Below are positions 54,179-63,326 of a DNA stretch of 64,000 bases, piece by piece. Source of the DNA: JAJRZL01 sp964557855 (GTDB taxonomy: Bacteria; Zixibacteria; MSB-5A5; GN15; FEB-12); contig CAZLBP010000017.1 of the NCBI GenBank assembly GCA_964557855.1, positions 17,635-81,634 of the forward strand, given 5' to 3'. A program made the translations under genes and the position numbers. The stretch's first letter is position 1. Each line of letters starts with the position of its first letter. Below the pieces are notes generated by a model. It ran no database searches, had not been told where the DNA came from, and saw only the letters and a list, made by a program, of their open reading frames with translations.

Positions 54179-55057
54179 CTAGCTCACCTCCTCCCTGCCG
54201 ATCCGCCGTCGACTGGCGAAATATCCGATATTCCCCATGATGATAAACAAGATGATAACAATGTGAGCCAGCAGTTGGACTCGCATACCTTCCACGGCTC
54301 GTCCCGGATTATCGGCGTAATACTCATATTGAGCCGCACCCAGCAGGCCACCCATCAGACCACTCACCTGCCCCGAGCCGTAAAACGGGTAGTACTGGGC
54401 CGTCATCACTCCGGTCAAACCGAAGAACAGCGGAAAGCCAAACCGTCCCTGACCATACGATACCCAAGCATCGGCAATCGTCCCGCCCGACATCGATACG
54501 ACGCACGCCACTTGATCGTAATTGATCACCCCCTGCATCATCGGCACCGAATCGAGGGGGGTCCCGTAATAGTCGTTCGGGAACGGCAGGCGGAAATCCT
54601 GCCCCATGCCCAGTATTACCAGCGCGTAGTACGGTTTATATCCCAGGAAACAGTAGTCCACTCCGTTGACTATTTCCCGTCCTTTAAACTTAACGCCGTT
54701 ATATTCGGCGTCCTGGGCCAGGGAATCACTGATATCCCGGATCGCCTGGTCAGCCATACCCGGTCCGTTCTGTGACAAAGCGGTAAATATGACCCTGAGC
54801 TTCTTGCGCCAGGCATGTTCCACCACGGCATAGGTCATGGGGTGCAGCTCCGCCAGTGAATTGGGATCGTAGTCGATAGCCACGAAAACGATTTCGCCCT
54901 CCGGCAGGCTATCAATGAAGTCGTAGATCTTCCTCGACTCTTCTTCGGCCAGAATAGGGATCTTGAATTTACCGTAAAAAGCAAAGACACACACGATAAC
55001 GAGTAACAAGAAGATCCACCGGCGATCCAGTTGCATGAATTTTTCGAATATACCCAT
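54179..55057 (-). CDS. Cassette 1 protein B: membrane-anchored soluble domain
   Basis: A 292-residue protein: an N-terminal membrane helix (RRWIFLLLVIVCVFAFYG), a soluble alpha/beta domain starting PILAEEESRKIYDFIDSLPE, and a C-terminal helix (LLAHIVIILFIIMGNIGYFA). Signatures shared with the copies at 58159 and 61656 are AIDYDPNSLAELHPM, a segment ending DYYGTPLDSVPM, and YPFYGSGQVSGLMGGLLGAA. Function is unknown. Confidence 0.75.
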   Translation of the reverse strand: MGIFEKFMQLDRRWIFLLLVIVCVFAFYGKFKIPILAEEESRKIYDFIDSLPEGEIVFVAIDYDPNSLAELHPMTYAVVEHAWRKKLRVIFTALSQNGPGMADQAIRDISDSLAQDAEYNGVKFKGREIVNGVDYCFLGYKPYYALVILGMGQDFRLPFPNDYYGTPLDSVPMMQGVINYDQVACVVSMSGGTIADAWVSYGQGRFGFPLFFGLTGVMTAQYYPFYGSGQVSGLMGGLLGAAQYEYYADNPGRAVEGMRVQLLAHIVIILFIIMGNIGYFASRRRIGREEVS

Positions 55058-55068
55058 CTCGGTACTCC

Positions 55069-55884
55069 TTATCCTTTCCCCATGTAGCCGCGTTCAATGC
55101 CGAGAACTACTTTCAAAGCCGTGGCCACCATTCCCAGACCGACACCGATCAGGATGGCTCGTTGCGCGGCCAGATTGGGGACGTTCATGAGCCAGGTCGA
55201 AGCCTTGGCCACCCACTCGGCTCCCGGCACCCACGGATTGAACCGCATCATGACCAGCAGGGCCGCAATCAGCAAGAGCGACGCCAGCAGATTACGCGCC
55301 CGGAAAGCACGGTAGGCCGCCGACGCTATGAAGAAGGCCAGCAGGGCGAACATGGTCGCCAGAATCGGGATGAGGATGTAGTCGAAAAATGTCCGAAACA
55401 TGCTGTTTTCGAGACCCTCGGCCGTATAAAAGTAGAAGTTCCAGGCATCGTCGATGGCCGCCACCACTATTGCCAGCCCCAGAAAGACCAGCGCCGATAT
55501 CGAGTACATTTTCTTACGATTCGTATCAGTCGCGGCTCGGGCCTGCATAATCGACCCCAGACACGCCAGAGAAAACAGTATCCAGAGGAAGTACATGCCC
55601 CAGGATTCCCCGGTCTTCTGGGTAAACCCGAATGCGATCATGAGGTACAGACCGGCCAGCGTTATGTACGAATACTTCCAGCCCTCCCGACGGTTCTTAA
55701 TCTTGTCTACCGAGACCCGAAACAAGGACCAGATGCCCAGGGCCAGTGCGAAAATACCGATGATATAGATCCAGTCGAGCAGGAATTCGTAGACCCACTC
55801 GGAATTCTCATGGGGAATGAAATACTGAATCACCATGAAGATGCCGAATATGAACACCAACCCAAAGGGGATTTCTCTTTTCAT
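55069..55884 (-). CDS. Cassette 1 protein C: polytopic membrane protein
   Basis: A 271-residue protein with about seven hydrophobic segments. The C-terminal half has ATMFALLAFFIASAAYRAFR and NVPNLAAQRAILIGVGLGMV ending VVLGIERGYMGKG. These match the copies at 59076 and 62673, where the closing motif is LGIERSHLG. It is longer than those by about 50 residues in the middle. Family unknown. Confidence 0.75.
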   Translation of the reverse strand: MKREIPFGLVFIFGIFMVIQYFIPHENSEWVYEFLLDWIYIIGIFALALGIWSLFRVSVDKIKNRREGWKYSYITLAGLYLMIAFGFTQKTGESWGMYFLWILFSLACLGSIMQARAATDTNRKKMYSISALVFLGLAIVVAAIDDAWNFYFYTAEGLENSMFRTFFDYILIPILATMFALLAFFIASAAYRAFRARNLLASLLLIAALLVMMRFNPWVPGAEWVAKASTWLMNVPNLAAQRAILIGVGLGMVATALKVVLGIERGYMGKG

Positions 55885-55897
55885 TTATCCAATCCTC

Positions 55898-57304
55898 CTA
55901 ATCCTGTATCTGAAAGAGTTCGATGAAGAAGGTGAGGTCAAACTGACTCAGCACAAGTCCGACTATGGCAAACACGATTACCGCCGCTTTGGCATAATCC
56001 TGCGCCTTCAATGAACCCAGCAGGATCGGCTCACGCCCGAGATAGGCGGAGGCGGCGTATAGTTCCTCACCAATCAAGGTATAGTCGCAGGCTACAATGA
56101 AGAACGGCAGCTGTGCGATCTGATCCGTGCCTGAGATCTGGATAGACCCGGCTTCCGCGCCCGTCTCGGCCAGTAACAAAGACTCGGCGTGGAACATACC
56201 CATATAGACGTTGGTGGCCGGCAGCTGCCGCAGCATGATTCCGTTTACAGCCGCCACGTAAGCGAATTGTGACTGCGTCACGAAAAAGACAATATCTTCA
56301 TTATAAGCATCCGCCCGACCGGCATCGAGATAGGCCGATTTGACGACTTCCTGCGCCACCGACATGACGATCGGGTCATAGGTCGGCACGATCAGTTCCG
56401 TCTGGTACTCCGCCACCCGTTTGGCAACGCGGCCCAGGATAGTGAACGACGCGATAGTGGCCACATCGGCGGCAGTACCTAATCCCAAGACATAGAGAAT
56501 AGGACGACCCATTTCGGTCGCTCGACCGATGGCATCATCTACAGCCTCGATGCCGCCGATCGGACGAACGTATAAGTCCGCACCGCGGCGCGCGCGCTGG
56601 ACGAACCACATCGTCAGAATACAGAACACGAGAACGAAGACGAATACGATAGTACGCCCCGTGTTAAAAACCTGACCCGAACTCTGTACCGGCCCCGCGA
56701 TTTCGGACGGCGTCCTGACGGTTGTATCAGCGGTAACGGCGTCAACCCGATAATACAGATCCGTGTGGTCGGGGATGTAATCCTGCGAAAGTCTATCCTT
56801 GGTACCCTTGTGTTCGAACGACTCGGTTCCGGCCGGGACCTTGTTAACGAATCGCCAATCTCCGTTCTCGGGATAGGCGGCGTGTGCCACCGGCAGACTG
56901 TCCACGAATTCATCGTACGTACTCAGAAGCTCGCGCACCCGGGCCTTTACATCCTGACCTTCGGTCTCTCCCGATTCCAACAACGCCCTCTTCTGGCTGA
57001 TTGTCGATCTGAGCTGCTTCATGGAATCGACCATATGCGGCACCCACCGGAATATCTCGTACATCAGCACCGAATTGTCGCCGCTCCCGTCATCGGCCGA
57101 CTTATCCCAGTGGAGCACGACGGCATGGCCGTGATCGTTGTCGATATCGGACGCCTCCAGATTCGTGACCGGAGCCGGGGCGGATACAGTCGTCGTGTCG
57201 CTTTCAACCGCCAGTGTATCATCGGGGGAAACACCTTCCTGAGCCACGGCCATCAGCATCGGCAACAGCCATAACCCAAGAAACGGTAACCATTTATATT
57301 TCAT
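55898..57304 (-). CDS. Cassette 1 protein D: secreted FN3-like domain, membrane anchor and conserved C-terminal domain
   Basis: A 468-residue protein: a signal peptide (about 1-22, ending VAQEG), a fibronectin-III-like region (about 45-200) interrupted by a helical insertion (about 89-150), a membrane helix (213-235), and a conserved domain (about 240-445) with GGIEAVDDAIGRATEMGRPI, FFIVACDYTLIGEELYAASA and GREPILLGSLKAQDYAKA. A last hydrophobic helix closes it. The domain resembles what I recall as DUF6754 (uncertain). The same plan recurs at 59762 and 63327. Its role is unknown. Confidence 0.75.
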   Translation of the reverse strand: MKYKWLPFLGLWLLPMLMAVAQEGVSPDDTLAVESDTTTVSAPAPVTNLEASDIDNDHGHAVVLHWDKSADDGSGDNSVLMYEIFRWVPHMVDSMKQLRSTISQKRALLESGETEGQDVKARVRELLSTYDEFVDSLPVAHAAYPENGDWRFVNKVPAGTESFEHKGTKDRLSQDYIPDHTDLYYRVDAVTADTTVRTPSEIAGPVQSSGQVFNTGRTIVFVFVLVFCILTMWFVQRARRGADLYVRPIGGIEAVDDAIGRATEMGRPILYVLGLGTAADVATIASFTILGRVAKRVAEYQTELIVPTYDPIVMSVAQEVVKSAYLDAGRADAYNEDIVFFVTQSQFAYVAAVNGIMLRQLPATNVYMGMFHAESLLLAETGAEAGSIQISGTDQIAQLPFFIVACDYTLIGEELYAASAYLGREPILLGSLKAQDYAKAAVIVFAIVGLVLSQFDLTFFIELFQIQD

Positions 57305-57340
57305 GTCCCTTCCTCCTTATCAGCAAGTGTATGACATGCG

Positions 57341-58162
57341 TCAGCTTATAATTCCCAGCCAGTCGCGGAACAGAAAAGTGAGACGGCCAACCAACAGCGA
57401 GATACGTCCCATGACGGTATAACCGAACGAAGCGCCGAAGGTGATCATCAGCACCCAGATGCCTACACGCGAGGCGGCACCGAAGGCGCCTTTGTGTTCC
57501 TTCGAGAAAAAGAAGTATATAATGCCACAGAACACGCCGAGGAAAATCACCCAGTTGGACAGCAGGGCGACGAATTGCCCGGTGGCCGACAGGTCCATAT
57601 TCGAAAAGAAGTGCCCCAGCCCCTGCCATTGATTCGGCTCACGACCCAAGAGAGGTACGAATGTCGATGATACCTGAACGATGAAATCCGAGCGCAGATA
57701 CCGAATGAAATTCAGTCCCGCCGTCGTGCCCACAATAAACGCCAGCGGCCAGCGCGACAACCAGCCCCCCTTCGGTGACAGCCGCATCAGCAGCAGCAAA
57801 CCGAGTATAACCGGTATCCAGTAGGTGAAATTACTGGCGCCCGACTGGTAGGGTTGTGAGAAGAAGTCGGCCAGGGGCTTGGACCGGGTGAACAGGTTGC
57901 CGACCAACGTCGACCAGAATCCCAGCGTCATCCAGTACGCCGCCGACATGCCCACAAAGAGGTGTTCCGCGAACTTGTAGAAGGGGTTGTCCTTGTATAG
58001 GAACGAGAAGATACATAACGTTAGAAACGCCGAAATCGTTACCAGGAAGCCCTGAATCACATTGTTATCCATCGCCCCGCCAAAACTGGTGGACCGGTAG
58101 ACCCAGCTCAAAACAAAGAGGACCACCACCACTCCGACAACTATAATAGTCGAGCGGTTCAT
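57341..58162 (-). CDS. Cassette 2 protein A: polytopic membrane protein
   Basis: A 273-residue protein, with about eight hydrophobic segments (one extra at the start, IIVVGVVVVLFVLSWVY). It has FLYKDNPFYKFAEHLFVG and YFFFSKEHKGAFGA followed by LMITFGASFGYTVMGRISLL. It overlaps protein B' by 4 bases (ATGA), so translation is probably coupled. It is a paralogue of the A proteins at 53365 and 61012. Confidence 0.75.
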   Translation of the reverse strand: MNRSTIIVVGVVVVLFVLSWVYRSTSFGGAMDNNVIQGFLVTISAFLTLCIFSFLYKDNPFYKFAEHLFVGMSAAYWMTLGFWSTLVGNLFTRSKPLADFFSQPYQSGASNFTYWIPVILGLLLLMRLSPKGGWLSRWPLAFIVGTTAGLNFIRYLRSDFIVQVSSTFVPLLGREPNQWQGLGHFFSNMDLSATGQFVALLSNWVIFLGVFCGIIYFFFSKEHKGAFGAASRVGIWVLMITFGASFGYTVMGRISLLVGRLTFLFRDWLGIIS

Positions 58163-59076
58163 ACAATCGGCCCCTTGCGTTTACCGGCTCGGAAGTAGGC
58201 CACGTTGCCGATCACGATAAACGCCATGATAACCACGTGCGCCAGCGTCTGCGGTCCCATCATGCGCAAACCGGGCTTGTCCGCGTCGGCAAACTTGGGA
58301 TGGTGATGTACCAGCTCCGATTCGTACTCGGCGGCTCCCTTCACGCCGCCCAATATCCCGATTATCTGCCGCGGGTAGTACGGGTATAACTGCGGCGCCA
58401 CTACGGCCGCTACACCGACTCCGATCGGGACGTCTCCGGGATCACCGACAAACAACACCCATTCCTTGGGACCGGGCCGTCCTCCCCCCAGTGCCACGAT
58501 CAGTTTGAGATCCTGACAGGACTCGATACCTCTGAAAATCTGTGTGCTGTCCAGCGCCACGCCATTGACGTCGGTGGGAAACATCCGGCGAAAATCGGAC
58601 ACGATCACGTTGAGCACGCCTTCGTTGCCCGCCTTGTAACCGATATTAATATAATCCACGCCGTCCACTTTGTGCGGGAATTCCGGCAGAATGGCAGAAT
58701 TAAGACTGGTGGTCATCAGCGACTGGCCGGTCGCCCAGAGCGACATAAAGATCACCCTGAGATTTCTTTCGAGACAATGCCGTGAAATAGCGTTCGCCAT
58801 CGGCTGCACTTCGGGCGCCATGGCCGGATCGAAATCGAAGGCCAGCAGCACGTGTGAACCTTCCGGCAGCTCTTCAATGTAGTTAAACAGCCCTTTTACG
58901 ACCGGCGTGGCCTCTTCCTCGAACGTCATCGGGAACAGCAGAGGCGCTGCCACCGCAACGAAGATGAAGACAAACACGACTCGGCGTTCCACCTCACGAC
59001 CGGTCACGGACCGAAACAAAAGCCAGGCCAGACCTCCGAATATGATAATGAGCGAGATTATGGTACCGATGTTCAT
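58159..59076 (-). CDS. Cassette 2 protein B: membrane-anchored soluble domain
   Basis: A 305-residue protein with two N-terminal membrane helices and a soluble domain. Signatures are AFDFDPAMAPEVQPMANAIS and YPYYPRQIIGILGGVKGAAE, and the C-terminal helix is HVVIMAFIVIGNVAYFRAG. It overlaps C' by 1 base (TAATG). It is a paralogue of the B proteins of cassettes 1 and 3. No catalytic motif is recognised. Confidence 0.75.
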   Translation of the reverse strand: MNIGTIISLIIIFGGLAWLLFRSVTGREVERRVVFVFIFVAVAAPLLFPMTFEEEATPVVKGLFNYIEELPEGSHVLLAFDFDPAMAPEVQPMANAISRHCLERNLRVIFMSLWATGQSLMTTSLNSAILPEFPHKVDGVDYINIGYKAGNEGVLNVIVSDFRRMFPTDVNGVALDSTQIFRGIESCQDLKLIVALGGGRPGPKEWVLFVGDPGDVPIGVGVAAVVAPQLYPYYPRQIIGILGGVKGAAEYESELVHHHPKFADADKPGLRMMGPQTLAHVVIMAFIVIGNVAYFRAGKRKGPIV

Positions 59077-59756
59077 TAGCTGTCATCTCCCAGATGTGAG
59101 CGTTCCACCCCCAGTATCAACCGCAATGACATCGACACCACACCCAGACAGATGCCGATCATGATCGCCCGTTGCCCGGCCAGGTTGGGTGAATTCATAA
59201 TCCAGATGGCCATGTTGGGTATTTGCAGTACGGAAAGCGAATCGGGGATCCAGCCGGTGACCATCATGCCAAACGGCGTTCTGCCCAGCAAAATGATAAA
59301 AGCGGCAATCAACAGCAGCGTCGCTTCTCGATTCTTCGCCCGAAACGCCCGGTACGATGCGGACGCGACGAAAAAAGCCAGCAGGGAATACATCGTAGAC
59401 TGCAAGGGATTGAGAAAATGATCAAAGATGGCTTTGAACCACGTGCCCTCCGAATCCACGGCCGTGGCAATAGTGCTGCCCTCCGGTTGACCCAGCTTGA
59501 ACAGCCCGATCGTAAGGACGAACAGGAACCCGGCGATAGTGACGATCGAGAAGCCCCAGTCCGACTTCCGTCGGAGCAGCTTGTTAATGTGTACCCGCAT
59601 CAAATTCCCGCCCCCCAGGAAGAAGGCGAAGACGGCGATAATATCGAAATAGAGCGTGAAGGTACGATCCAGATCGTCAAACGGCGGCAGGAATACTGAC
59701 ACGATCAGCACCGTGCCGACAATAAATGTTATTAGTAGAGGAATCCGTCGTTTCAT
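59076..59756 (-). CDS. Cassette 2 protein C: polytopic membrane protein
   Basis: A 226-residue protein with about six hydrophobic segments. The signature STMYSLLAFFVASASYRAFR and SPNLAGQRAIMIGICLGVVS, ending ILGVERSHLG, nearly equals cassette 3. The start is set at ATG 59756 (MKRRIPLLITFIVG) because this matches the start of the other two C proteins. Upstream in-frame residues belong to D'. Confidence 0.78.
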   Translation of the reverse strand: MKRRIPLLITFIVGTVLIVSVFLPPFDDLDRTFTLYFDIIAVFAFFLGGGNLMRVHINKLLRRKSDWGFSIVTIAGFLFVLTIGLFKLGQPEGSTIATAVDSEGTWFKAIFDHFLNPLQSTMYSLLAFFVASASYRAFRAKNREATLLLIAAFIILLGRTPFGMMVTGWIPDSLSVLQIPNMAIWIMNSPNLAGQRAIMIGICLGVVSMSLRLILGVERSHLGDDS

Positions 59757-59761
59757 ATCAA

Positions 59762-61012
59762 CTATCTGGTAGAGAAAACATTCGTTAACCAGGCAAACGT
59801 ATCTTGCATGAACTCGAATTTCCATGCCTCGGAGAGCGTCGCCGCCAGGACACCGATGATGATAATCACCATGGCGATGCCCTTGCCTACATCCTGTCCT
59901 TTCAATGATCCCAGTTGTCGCGGTTCACCCGACAGATAGGCGGAGGCCGCAAACAGCTCTTCGCCGATCAGAGTGAAATCACAGGCCGCGATAAAGAAGG
60001 GCAGCTGCGCCGGGCGCGCCGTACCGGCGATCTGAATGGCGCCGACCGAATTGCCGGTCTCGGCCAGAATCAACGACTCGGCAAAGAAGGCCCCCAGCAG
60101 GAAAATCGTAGCTGGTCGTTCGCGTACCATTATGCCGTCAACTGCCGCCACATATCCGAACTGCTCGTCTGTCATGTAGGTCACCATGTCGTCCGAATAC
60201 GCGTCGGGACGCCCGGCTGCCATATATGCCGCCTTGATCGTCTCCCGACCGGCGGTCATAACCAGAGAACGCGCCACCGGCATGTATATCTGAGTATCGT
60301 AATCAGCGATAGTCCTCGACACCCTGCTGAGGATAGTTAATGCGGCCAGCGTCTGCACGTCATCCATGTCATGGATGCCGGGAATGAACAACACCGGTCG
60401 ACCCATTTCGGTGGCGCGACCGACGGCATCATCTATGGCTTCCAACCCGGCGATCTTCCGAATATAGAGTTCCCTGCCCCGCTTGGCTACTTCGACGAAG
60501 AAAATAACGGCGCCGGCAATGATGAGCGCGATAAGAAAAAGCCACTTACGATCCATATTCAGCCATTCCCGCTTGGGGGTGACCGATTCCGTACGAATCG
60601 ACCGAGCGACATAGTCCTCGGAAAACGCATCCACGATGTATACGTACTCATGACCGCGCTCTACTTCCTTGTCGGCATAGCTGTTGCCGCCGGCCGCTAG
60701 CTCGGCAATCTCCACCGGTTCCCCGCCATCAGTACTGCGATATACCCGGTAACCCATAACGATCCCGATCCCCGGCTGATCGTCAATGGAGGGCACCCAG
60801 GATAAATCTATCTGCTCGCCATTGTCATACTTGTGATCCTCCGCGATCAGGGACGTCACCGGAGCCACGACTGTTTGAGCCGTATCCGCGCCGGTCTCGA
60901 GCGTATCGGACGGTTCCTGAGCGAGAACCTGGAGAGACAGTGCCAAGGGGATTAAGGCAAATGTCGCTATGAAGAAGTGCAGCAGGGATTGTGTACGGGT
61001 TTTCGGTATCAC
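59762..61012 (-). CDS. Cassette 2 protein D: secreted FN3-like domain, membrane anchor and conserved C-terminal domain
   Basis: A 416-residue protein: a signal peptide (about 1-32), a compact FN3-like domain (about 50-150, with IDLSWVPSIDDQPG and YRVYRSTDGGEPVEIAEL), a membrane helix (157-174), and the conserved domain (about 180-390) with GLEAIDDAVGRATEMGRPVL, FFIAACDFTLIGEELFAASA and RQLGSLKGQDVGKG. The GTG start at 61012 overlaps the stop of the preceding A'' gene by one base. It lacks the insertion of cassette 1. Confidence 0.78.
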   Translation of the reverse strand: MIPKTRTQSLLHFFIATFALIPLALSLQVLAQEPSDTLETGADTAQTVVAPVTSLIAEDHKYDNGEQIDLSWVPSIDDQPGIGIVMGYRVYRSTDGGEPVEIAELAAGGNSYADKEVERGHEYVYIVDAFSEDYVARSIRTESVTPKREWLNMDRKWLFLIALIIAGAVIFFVEVAKRGRELYIRKIAGLEAIDDAVGRATEMGRPVLFIPGIHDMDDVQTLAALTILSRVSRTIADYDTQIYMPVARSLVMTAGRETIKAAYMAAGRPDAYSDDMVTYMTDEQFGYVAAVDGIMVRERPATIFLLGAFFAESLILAETGNSVGAIQIAGTARPAQLPFFIAACDFTLIGEELFAASAYLSGEPRQLGSLKGQDVGKGIAMVIIIIGVLAATLSEAWKFEFMQDTFAWLTNVFSTR

Positions 61013-61635
61013 TACTTGATCAATCCTAACCAGTCACCAAAGAGGAAGTCAATTCGTCCGATCAAAAGCGACATACGGCTCATGACAGTATACCCAAAAG
61101 ACGCGCCGAATGTGATCATCAGGAAAAAGACGCCTATCCTGGCAGTCCCGCCGAATAACCCCTTGTGTTCCTTGGAAAAGAAGAAGTAGACCAGACCGGC
61201 AAACGTCCCGACAGCCACCACGAAATTACCGATAATCTCATAGATCGAAGCGTTAAACCCCGGCCCGAACAACGGCATCAGGGTGTTTTGCACCTGGGCC
61301 ATGACAAACGATGCGAAGTAATTCATCATCCACAGCCCGGCTGTCGCCCCCACGATGAAGGCCAGCGGCCAGCGCGATATCCAGCCGATCTGGGGAATCA
61401 ACCGCATCAGCATCATGGCGCCCAATATAGCGCCCAGCCACAGCATCGGCTCGTCCCCCTTATTGACCCAGAACTTACCGTAGAAATTGTCCCAGAAGAG
61501 AGAAACCACCCAGTAGCCGGCGGAAATACCGACAAAGATCGCTTCGCTCAGCTTGTACCACGGGTTGTCCTTATACAGGAAGGACAGAATCCCCAGTGTC
61601 AGAAAAGCGGCGACCCACAGTGCAAAATGTTCCAT
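61012..61635 (-). CDS. Cassette 3 protein A: polytopic membrane protein
   Basis: A 207-residue protein with about six hydrophobic segments; it lacks the extra helices of the A proteins of cassettes 1 and 2. It has FLYKDNPWYKLSEAIFVG and YFFFSKEHKGLFGG followed by LMITFGASFGYTVMSRMSLL. Spacing to the upstream B'' gene is 20 bp. Confidence 0.75.
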   Translation of the reverse strand: MEHFALWVAAFLTLGILSFLYKDNPWYKLSEAIFVGISAGYWVVSLFWDNFYGKFWVNKGDEPMLWLGAILGAMMLMRLIPQIGWISRWPLAFIVGATAGLWMMNYFASFVMAQVQNTLMPLFGPGFNASIYEIIGNFVVAVGTFAGLVYFFFSKEHKGLFGGTARIGVFFLMITFGASFGYTVMSRMSLLIGRIDFLFGDWLGLIK

Positions 61636-61655
61636 CTAACCCAGGTTTCCTTCTT

Positions 61656-62663
61656 CTATACGTCCAGTTTTGTCTTGCGGCCGCCCCTGATGAACGCGAC
61701 GTTACCGATAATGATGAACGCGATCACCACCATGTGGGCGAACGACTGCGACAACATAAACTTGGTCCCCTTGCCTGTCCATTCCGTCAGAAACTCGAAC
61801 TCGGCCGCGCCGTTCATGCCGCCGAGCAGGCCGACCAACTGGCCCGCCCGCAGAAACGGGTACATCTGCGGGGCCTGTACGGCCGTGTTCCCGGCTCCCA
61901 TCCTCGTGCCGAACCTGTCCACCGCAATTTGCACCCACTCGCGCGTGCCCACGAATCCGGCCGACAAGTTGAACGTGTAATCTATGTTCGAGAAGTTCTT
62001 CACGTTTCTTACCAGCGGAATGTCTTCATACGGCGTGCCGCGATAATCGGTCGTGAACATCGATCGGAAATCCGAGCCCATCCGCTGAATGACGAACTCA
62101 TTGCCGGACTGGAAACCGAGATTGACGTAATCCGTCCCGTACTCCAGCTGTTTGGGCACAATGTCCTCGTGCTTGAGCACCTCCTCCAGCGCCAGGTTGG
62201 CCTGCTGCGGTCCCTGCGGCCATAAGCCCATGACGACAACTTTCAGATCCCGCCGGAAACAATGATAGATAAACGCCTCAGCCATCGGCTGCAGCTCCGG
62301 CGCCGAGGGCGGATCGTAGTCGAATGACACCAGCACTTTGGATCCCGCCGCCAGGTCGTTTACCGCGTCGTAAACGGCTTCAACCTCCTGCGAAATCGGC
62401 ACCTTCTGGGAGAGACTCATGAAGAGCGGCAGCGAAATCGCTATACCCACATACAGGAAGACGATCCGCCGCTCGATCAGGCTGCCCCGAATAGTCAGCA
62501 ACAGTATCCACAGCAAGGACAGGATGATCAGTCCGATAACGACGAGAGATAGTCCCGTCGAAAACTGGATAGCGTCCGCGCCGCTGACCTTTCGCAGATA
62601 GAACCCTATCGCAAAGACAGCTATGACAGCCAATGTCAATATCTCTTTGGTGCGTGTACTCAT
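61656..62663 (-). CDS. Cassette 3 protein B: membrane-anchored soluble domain
   Basis: A 335-residue protein with about three N-terminal hydrophobic helices (to residue ~95), a soluble domain with SFDYDPPSAPELQPMAEAFI, TTDYRGTPYEDIPL and MYPFLRAGQLVGLLGGMNGA, and a C-terminal helix (AHMVVIAFIIIGNVAFIRGG). It is the longest of the three B proteins. Function is unknown. Confidence 0.75.
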   Translation of the reverse strand: MSTRTKEILTLAVIAVFAIGFYLRKVSGADAIQFSTGLSLVVIGLIILSLLWILLLTIRGSLIERRIVFLYVGIAISLPLFMSLSQKVPISQEVEAVYDAVNDLAAGSKVLVSFDYDPPSAPELQPMAEAFIYHCFRRDLKVVVMGLWPQGPQQANLALEEVLKHEDIVPKQLEYGTDYVNLGFQSGNEFVIQRMGSDFRSMFTTDYRGTPYEDIPLVRNVKNFSNIDYTFNLSAGFVGTREWVQIAVDRFGTRMGAGNTAVQAPQMYPFLRAGQLVGLLGGMNGAAEFEFLTEWTGKGTKFMLSQSFAHMVVIAFIIIGNVAFIRGGRKTKLDV

Positions 62664-62672
62664 CAGCCTGCT

Positions 62673-63323
62673 TTAATCTCCTCCCCCCAGGTGTGAACGT
62701 TCTATACCCAGGATCACGCGCAACGAGGTCGACACAATACCGAGCGCAATGCCGATCATGATGGCCCGTTGCCCGGCGGTTTGCGGAAAATTCATCACCC
62801 AACTGGCCAGATCCGACAGACGGTATCCCTCGGGCATGAAGGCGCTTATCGCGTACCCCACCGGCACGCGACCGATCATGACGAAAAAGGCCGCCAGCAG
62901 CAGCAAAGTCGCCTCGAGGTTCCGGGCGCGAAACGCGCGATAGGAAGCTGACGCTACGAAGAAGGCCAGTATGGCGAACATCGTCGAAGACAAAGGGGTG
63001 TAAACGTAGTTATAGAGCCAATCGAACTTCGTACCGGGATCCCGAAACGCCTCGCCCTCCGCAAAACCGATTATTACGATCAACAGGAAGGAGGCCACGA
63101 TGACAACCGCGAAGCCGTAGTCCTCTTTTTGCTTCGCGATCTTCAGAATCGATATCTTCATCAGATTAAGCGCCCCCAAAACGATCGCGCAAGCCTGGAC
63201 AATAGCAAACCAGTCCGAGAACCAGTTGCTCATATTGTTAAAGGGAAAATGCGGAACGAAATACTGAATCAGAAAGACGGCGCCCACGATGCCGGTTATC
63301 AGTAAAGGTACTTCTCGCCGCAT
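62673..63323 (-). CDS. Cassette 3 protein C: polytopic membrane protein
   Basis: A 216-residue protein with about six hydrophobic segments. Signature STMFAILAFFVASASYRAFR and TAGQRAIMIGIALGIVSTSL, ending ILGIERSHLG. It is closest to C' of cassette 2. The stop of D'' lies 3 bp upstream of its ATG. Confidence 0.78.
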   Translation of the reverse strand: MRREVPLLITGIVGAVFLIQYFVPHFPFNNMSNWFSDWFAIVQACAIVLGALNLMKISILKIAKQKEDYGFAVVIVASFLLIVIIGFAEGEAFRDPGTKFDWLYNYVYTPLSSTMFAILAFFVASASYRAFRARNLEATLLLLAAFFVMIGRVPVGYAISAFMPEGYRLSDLASWVMNFPQTAGQRAIMIGIALGIVSTSLRVILGIERSHLGGGD

Positions 63324-63326
63324 ACG

